A stretch of DNA of 26,417 nucleotides from Thermoleophilia bacterium. GTDB taxonomy: Bacteria > Actinomycetota > Thermoleophilia > Gaiellales > SKUG01. The position numbers and the translations under genes are program-made. How positions within the stretch are numbered: position 1 is the stretch's first letter; the number at the start of each line of letters is the position of its first letter. The DNA lies in contig JAOPYU010000300.1 of assembly GCA_025964455.1 (NCBI GenBank), positions 1 through 26,417 of the forward strand. Direction: 5' to 3'. The notes under the pieces are model-generated. The model was not told where the DNA came from and did not search any database. It was given only the letters and a program-made list of their open reading frames with translations. Positions 24,725 to 26,417 of this stretch are shown piece by piece.

Positions 24725-26417
24725 CGACCGACTCCGCAGCCGTCTCGTCCAACTCCGTCGCGCTCCCGACCGCCGCGGTCAACCGGCGCCGACTTCGAGT
24801 GCTCGCCGCCTACGTGCGCCCGCACTGGGTGGAGTGCACCCTTGCGGTGATCACGACCATCGTCGCGACCGGATGCGTCACCCTCATCCCGTTCCTGTAC
24901 AAGCTCGCCCTCGATGCCGGCAACATCGACAAGGAAGGCTCGGCTGCGGGCGCGATCGACTTCGCCGACCTGCAGCTGTTCGTCGGCATCGCCATGGGCA
25001 TCGCCTTCGTCCACTACTTCGCCGAGCGGCTGGCGCAGCGCTGGTCGATCTGGAGCGTGCGCGTCGTCAACGACCTGCGCACCGACCTGTACAAGCACAT
25101 CAACAAGCAGGGTCTCGACTTCTTCTCGCGCCAGCGCACGGGCGTCGTGATCTCGCGCCTCACCAACGACGTCGAAGCACTCGCCCAGCTGGTGAACGAG
25201 GGCGTGTTCATGCTATTCGCGAACGTGCTGCTGCTCGTGGGCATCGAGGGATTCCTGTTCTCCATGAGCCCGGAGCTGGCGCTCTGGGTCAACATCGTCT
25301 TCCCGATCATGCTCGTGGGCACCCTCTCGTTCCGCTACTACTCCACCCGCGCCTACCGCCGCACCCGCGAGCGCATGGCGCTCGTCACCGCTTACCTCGC
25401 CGAATCGCTCGGCGGCATGCGCGTGCTCCAGGCGTTCGCTGCCGAAGAGCGCGCCGACGCGGAGTTCGAGGAGACCAACACGCACTACCGCCGGGCCAAC
25501 ATGGAGACCATCTGGCTGAGCGCGGCGTATTTCCCCGGCGTCGAGCTGCTCGCATCGATCGGCACCGCCATCGTGCTGTGGAAGGGCGGGCTCCTTGCGG
25601 AGGTCGGAGCGGTCGACGCGGCGATCGTGATCGCCTTCATCCTCTACCTCGAGAACTTCTTCGACCCGATCCAGCAGCTGTCGCAGTTCTACGGCTCGTT
25701 CCTCGCGGCGATGGCTGCGCTCGACAAGATCATGCTGGTGATGGAGACCGAGCCGACCATCCAGGACCCCGAGGATGCGCTCACGCTCGACCGGGTCCGC
25801 GGCGAGGTGACGTTCCGGGACGTGGGCTTCCGCTACACGGATGAGAGCCCCGAGGTGCTGCACGACGTGAGCGTGCACGTGGATGCGGGACAGACGGTGG
25901 CGCTCGTGGGTCACACCGGCGCGGGCAAGAGCACCTTCGTGAAGCTGCTGACCCGGTTCTACGATCCCACCAGCGGCAGCGTGCTGCTCGACGGCCACGA
26001 CCTGCGCGACTTCGACCAGCAGTGGCTGCGCCGCAGCATGGGCATCGTGCCCCAGGAGGGCTTCCTGTTCTCGGGTACGGTCCGCGAGAACATCGCCTAC
26101 GGACGGCCGGACGCATCGCTCGAGGATGTCGAGGCAGCGGCACACGCGGTCGGGGCCGAGTACTTCATCGAGGATCTGGAACACGGCTACGACACGCAGG
26201 TCGGTGAGCGCGGATCGCGCCTGAGCGCCGGCCAGCGCCAGCTCGTCGCGTTCGCCCGAGCCATGCTCACCGACCCGCCGCTGCTCGTGCTCGACGAGGC
26301 CACCTCGAGCGTCGACGTCGCCACCGAGCTGCGGCTCGCCGACGGACTACGCGCGCTCGTCGCGGGCCGCACCGCCTTCATCGTGGCGCACCGCCTCTCG
26401 ACCATCCGCGACGCCGA
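24721..26417 (+). CDS. ABC exporter half-transporter, catalytic-site subunit (3' end outside window)
   Basis: The partner of the preceding subunit, cut off by the right edge after about 565 residues, just past the H-loop, so only the end of the nucleotide-binding domain is missing. It has six membrane spans, with LAAYVRPHWVECTLAVITTI as the first. Walker A is GHTGAGKS (397-404), the Q-loop is PQEGFLFS, and the signature LSAGQ (501-505) has Ala in place of the first Gly. Walker B is LLVLDE with the catalytic Glu526, and His557 is the H-loop. The canonical Walker B here with the degenerate signature is the mirror image of its neighbour, as expected for a heterodimer. The ATG overlaps the first subunit's stop by 4 nt, so the two are made in equal amounts by coupling. 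Confidence 0.93.
   Translation, partial: MTTDSAAVSSNSVALPTAAVNRRRLRVLAAYVRPHWVECTLAVITTIVATGCVTLIPFLYKLALDAGNIDKEGSAAGAIDFADLQLFVGIAMGIAFVHYFAERLAQRWSIWSVRVVNDLRTDLYKHINKQGLDFFSRQRTGVVISRLTNDVEALAQLVNEGVFMLFANVLLLVGIEGFLFSMSPELALWVNIVFPIMLVGTLSFRYYSTRAYRRTRERMALVTAYLAESLGGMRVLQAFAAEERADAEFEETNTHYRRANMETIWLSAAYFPGVELLASIGTAIVLWKGGLLAEVGAVDAAIVIAFILYLENFFDPIQQLSQFYGSFLAAMAALDKIMLVMETEPTIQDPEDALTLDRVRGEVTFRDVGFRYTDESPEVLHDVSVHVDAGQTVALVGHTGAGKSTFVKLLTRFYDPTSGSVLLDGHDLRDFDQQWLRRSMGIVPQEGFLFSGTVRENIAYGRPDASLEDVEAAAHAVGAEYFIEDLEHGYDTQVGERGSRLSAGQRQLVAFARAMLTDPPLLVLDEATSSVDVATELRLADGLRALVAGRTAFIVAHRLSTIRDA

Overview
The window is about 70% G+C. It uses GTG starts and many 1-4 nt stop/start overlaps, and carries genes in a typical actinobacterial style: a DivIVA-like coiled coil, a heterodimeric ABC exporter, a lipase and a thioesterase-like protein. 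A secreted beta-propeller protein with an Ig-like tail and an aspartyl-tRNA synthetase with a non-discriminating signature fit the same picture. My best guess is a high-GC actinobacterium, possibly of the Thermoleophilia lineage; the class-level placement is weak inference. No rRNA, tRNA, CRISPR array, insertion sequence or phage gene was recognised, so this looks like a chromosomal region.

Layout. (1) 1-640: the 3' part of a coiled-coil gene on the + strand, ending at a strong hairpin terminator. (2) 756-5179, minus strand: a housekeeping block of, in transcription order, a small two-TM protein, an MBL-fold hydrolase, hisS and aspS. The 202-bp hisS-aspS gap holds a duplicated, foldable 38-bp repeat. 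(3) 5222-17323, minus strand: a histidine-utilisation locus in the order ftcD, hutH, MFS transporter, hutU, large secreted propeller protein, two small unknown proteins, hutI, DUF2207-like membrane protein. HutH, HutU, HutI and FtcD together take histidine to glutamate plus 5-formimino-tetrahydrofolate. No hut regulator, cyclodeaminase or classical histidine permease is in view. A 49-bp near-perfect palindrome with AT-rich arm segments separates ftcD from hutH. (4) 17369-19610, + strand: a translationally coupled trio (GNAT acetyltransferase, hot-dog-like protein, lipase-like hydrolase) divergent from ftcD across 45 bp, ending at a hairpin terminator. (5) 19767-21010, minus strand: a Pro/Ala-rich protein and a Sel1-repeat protein. 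(6) 21060-22478, + strand: a pyridine-nucleotide disulfide oxidoreductase without the usual C-terminal catalytic His. (7) 22486-22851, minus strand: a small secreted or membrane-anchored protein. (8) 22895 to the right edge, + strand: the two halves of an asymmetric ABC exporter, the second cut off by the window.

There is no gene-free stretch longer than about 300 bases. The points I find most worth pursuing are the two structured non-coding elements (the aspS leader repeat and the ftcD-hutH palindrome), the non-enzymatic genes inside the hut locus (a duplicated-propeller secreted protein and two proteins of no recognised family), and the coupled GNAT/hot-dog/lipase trio.
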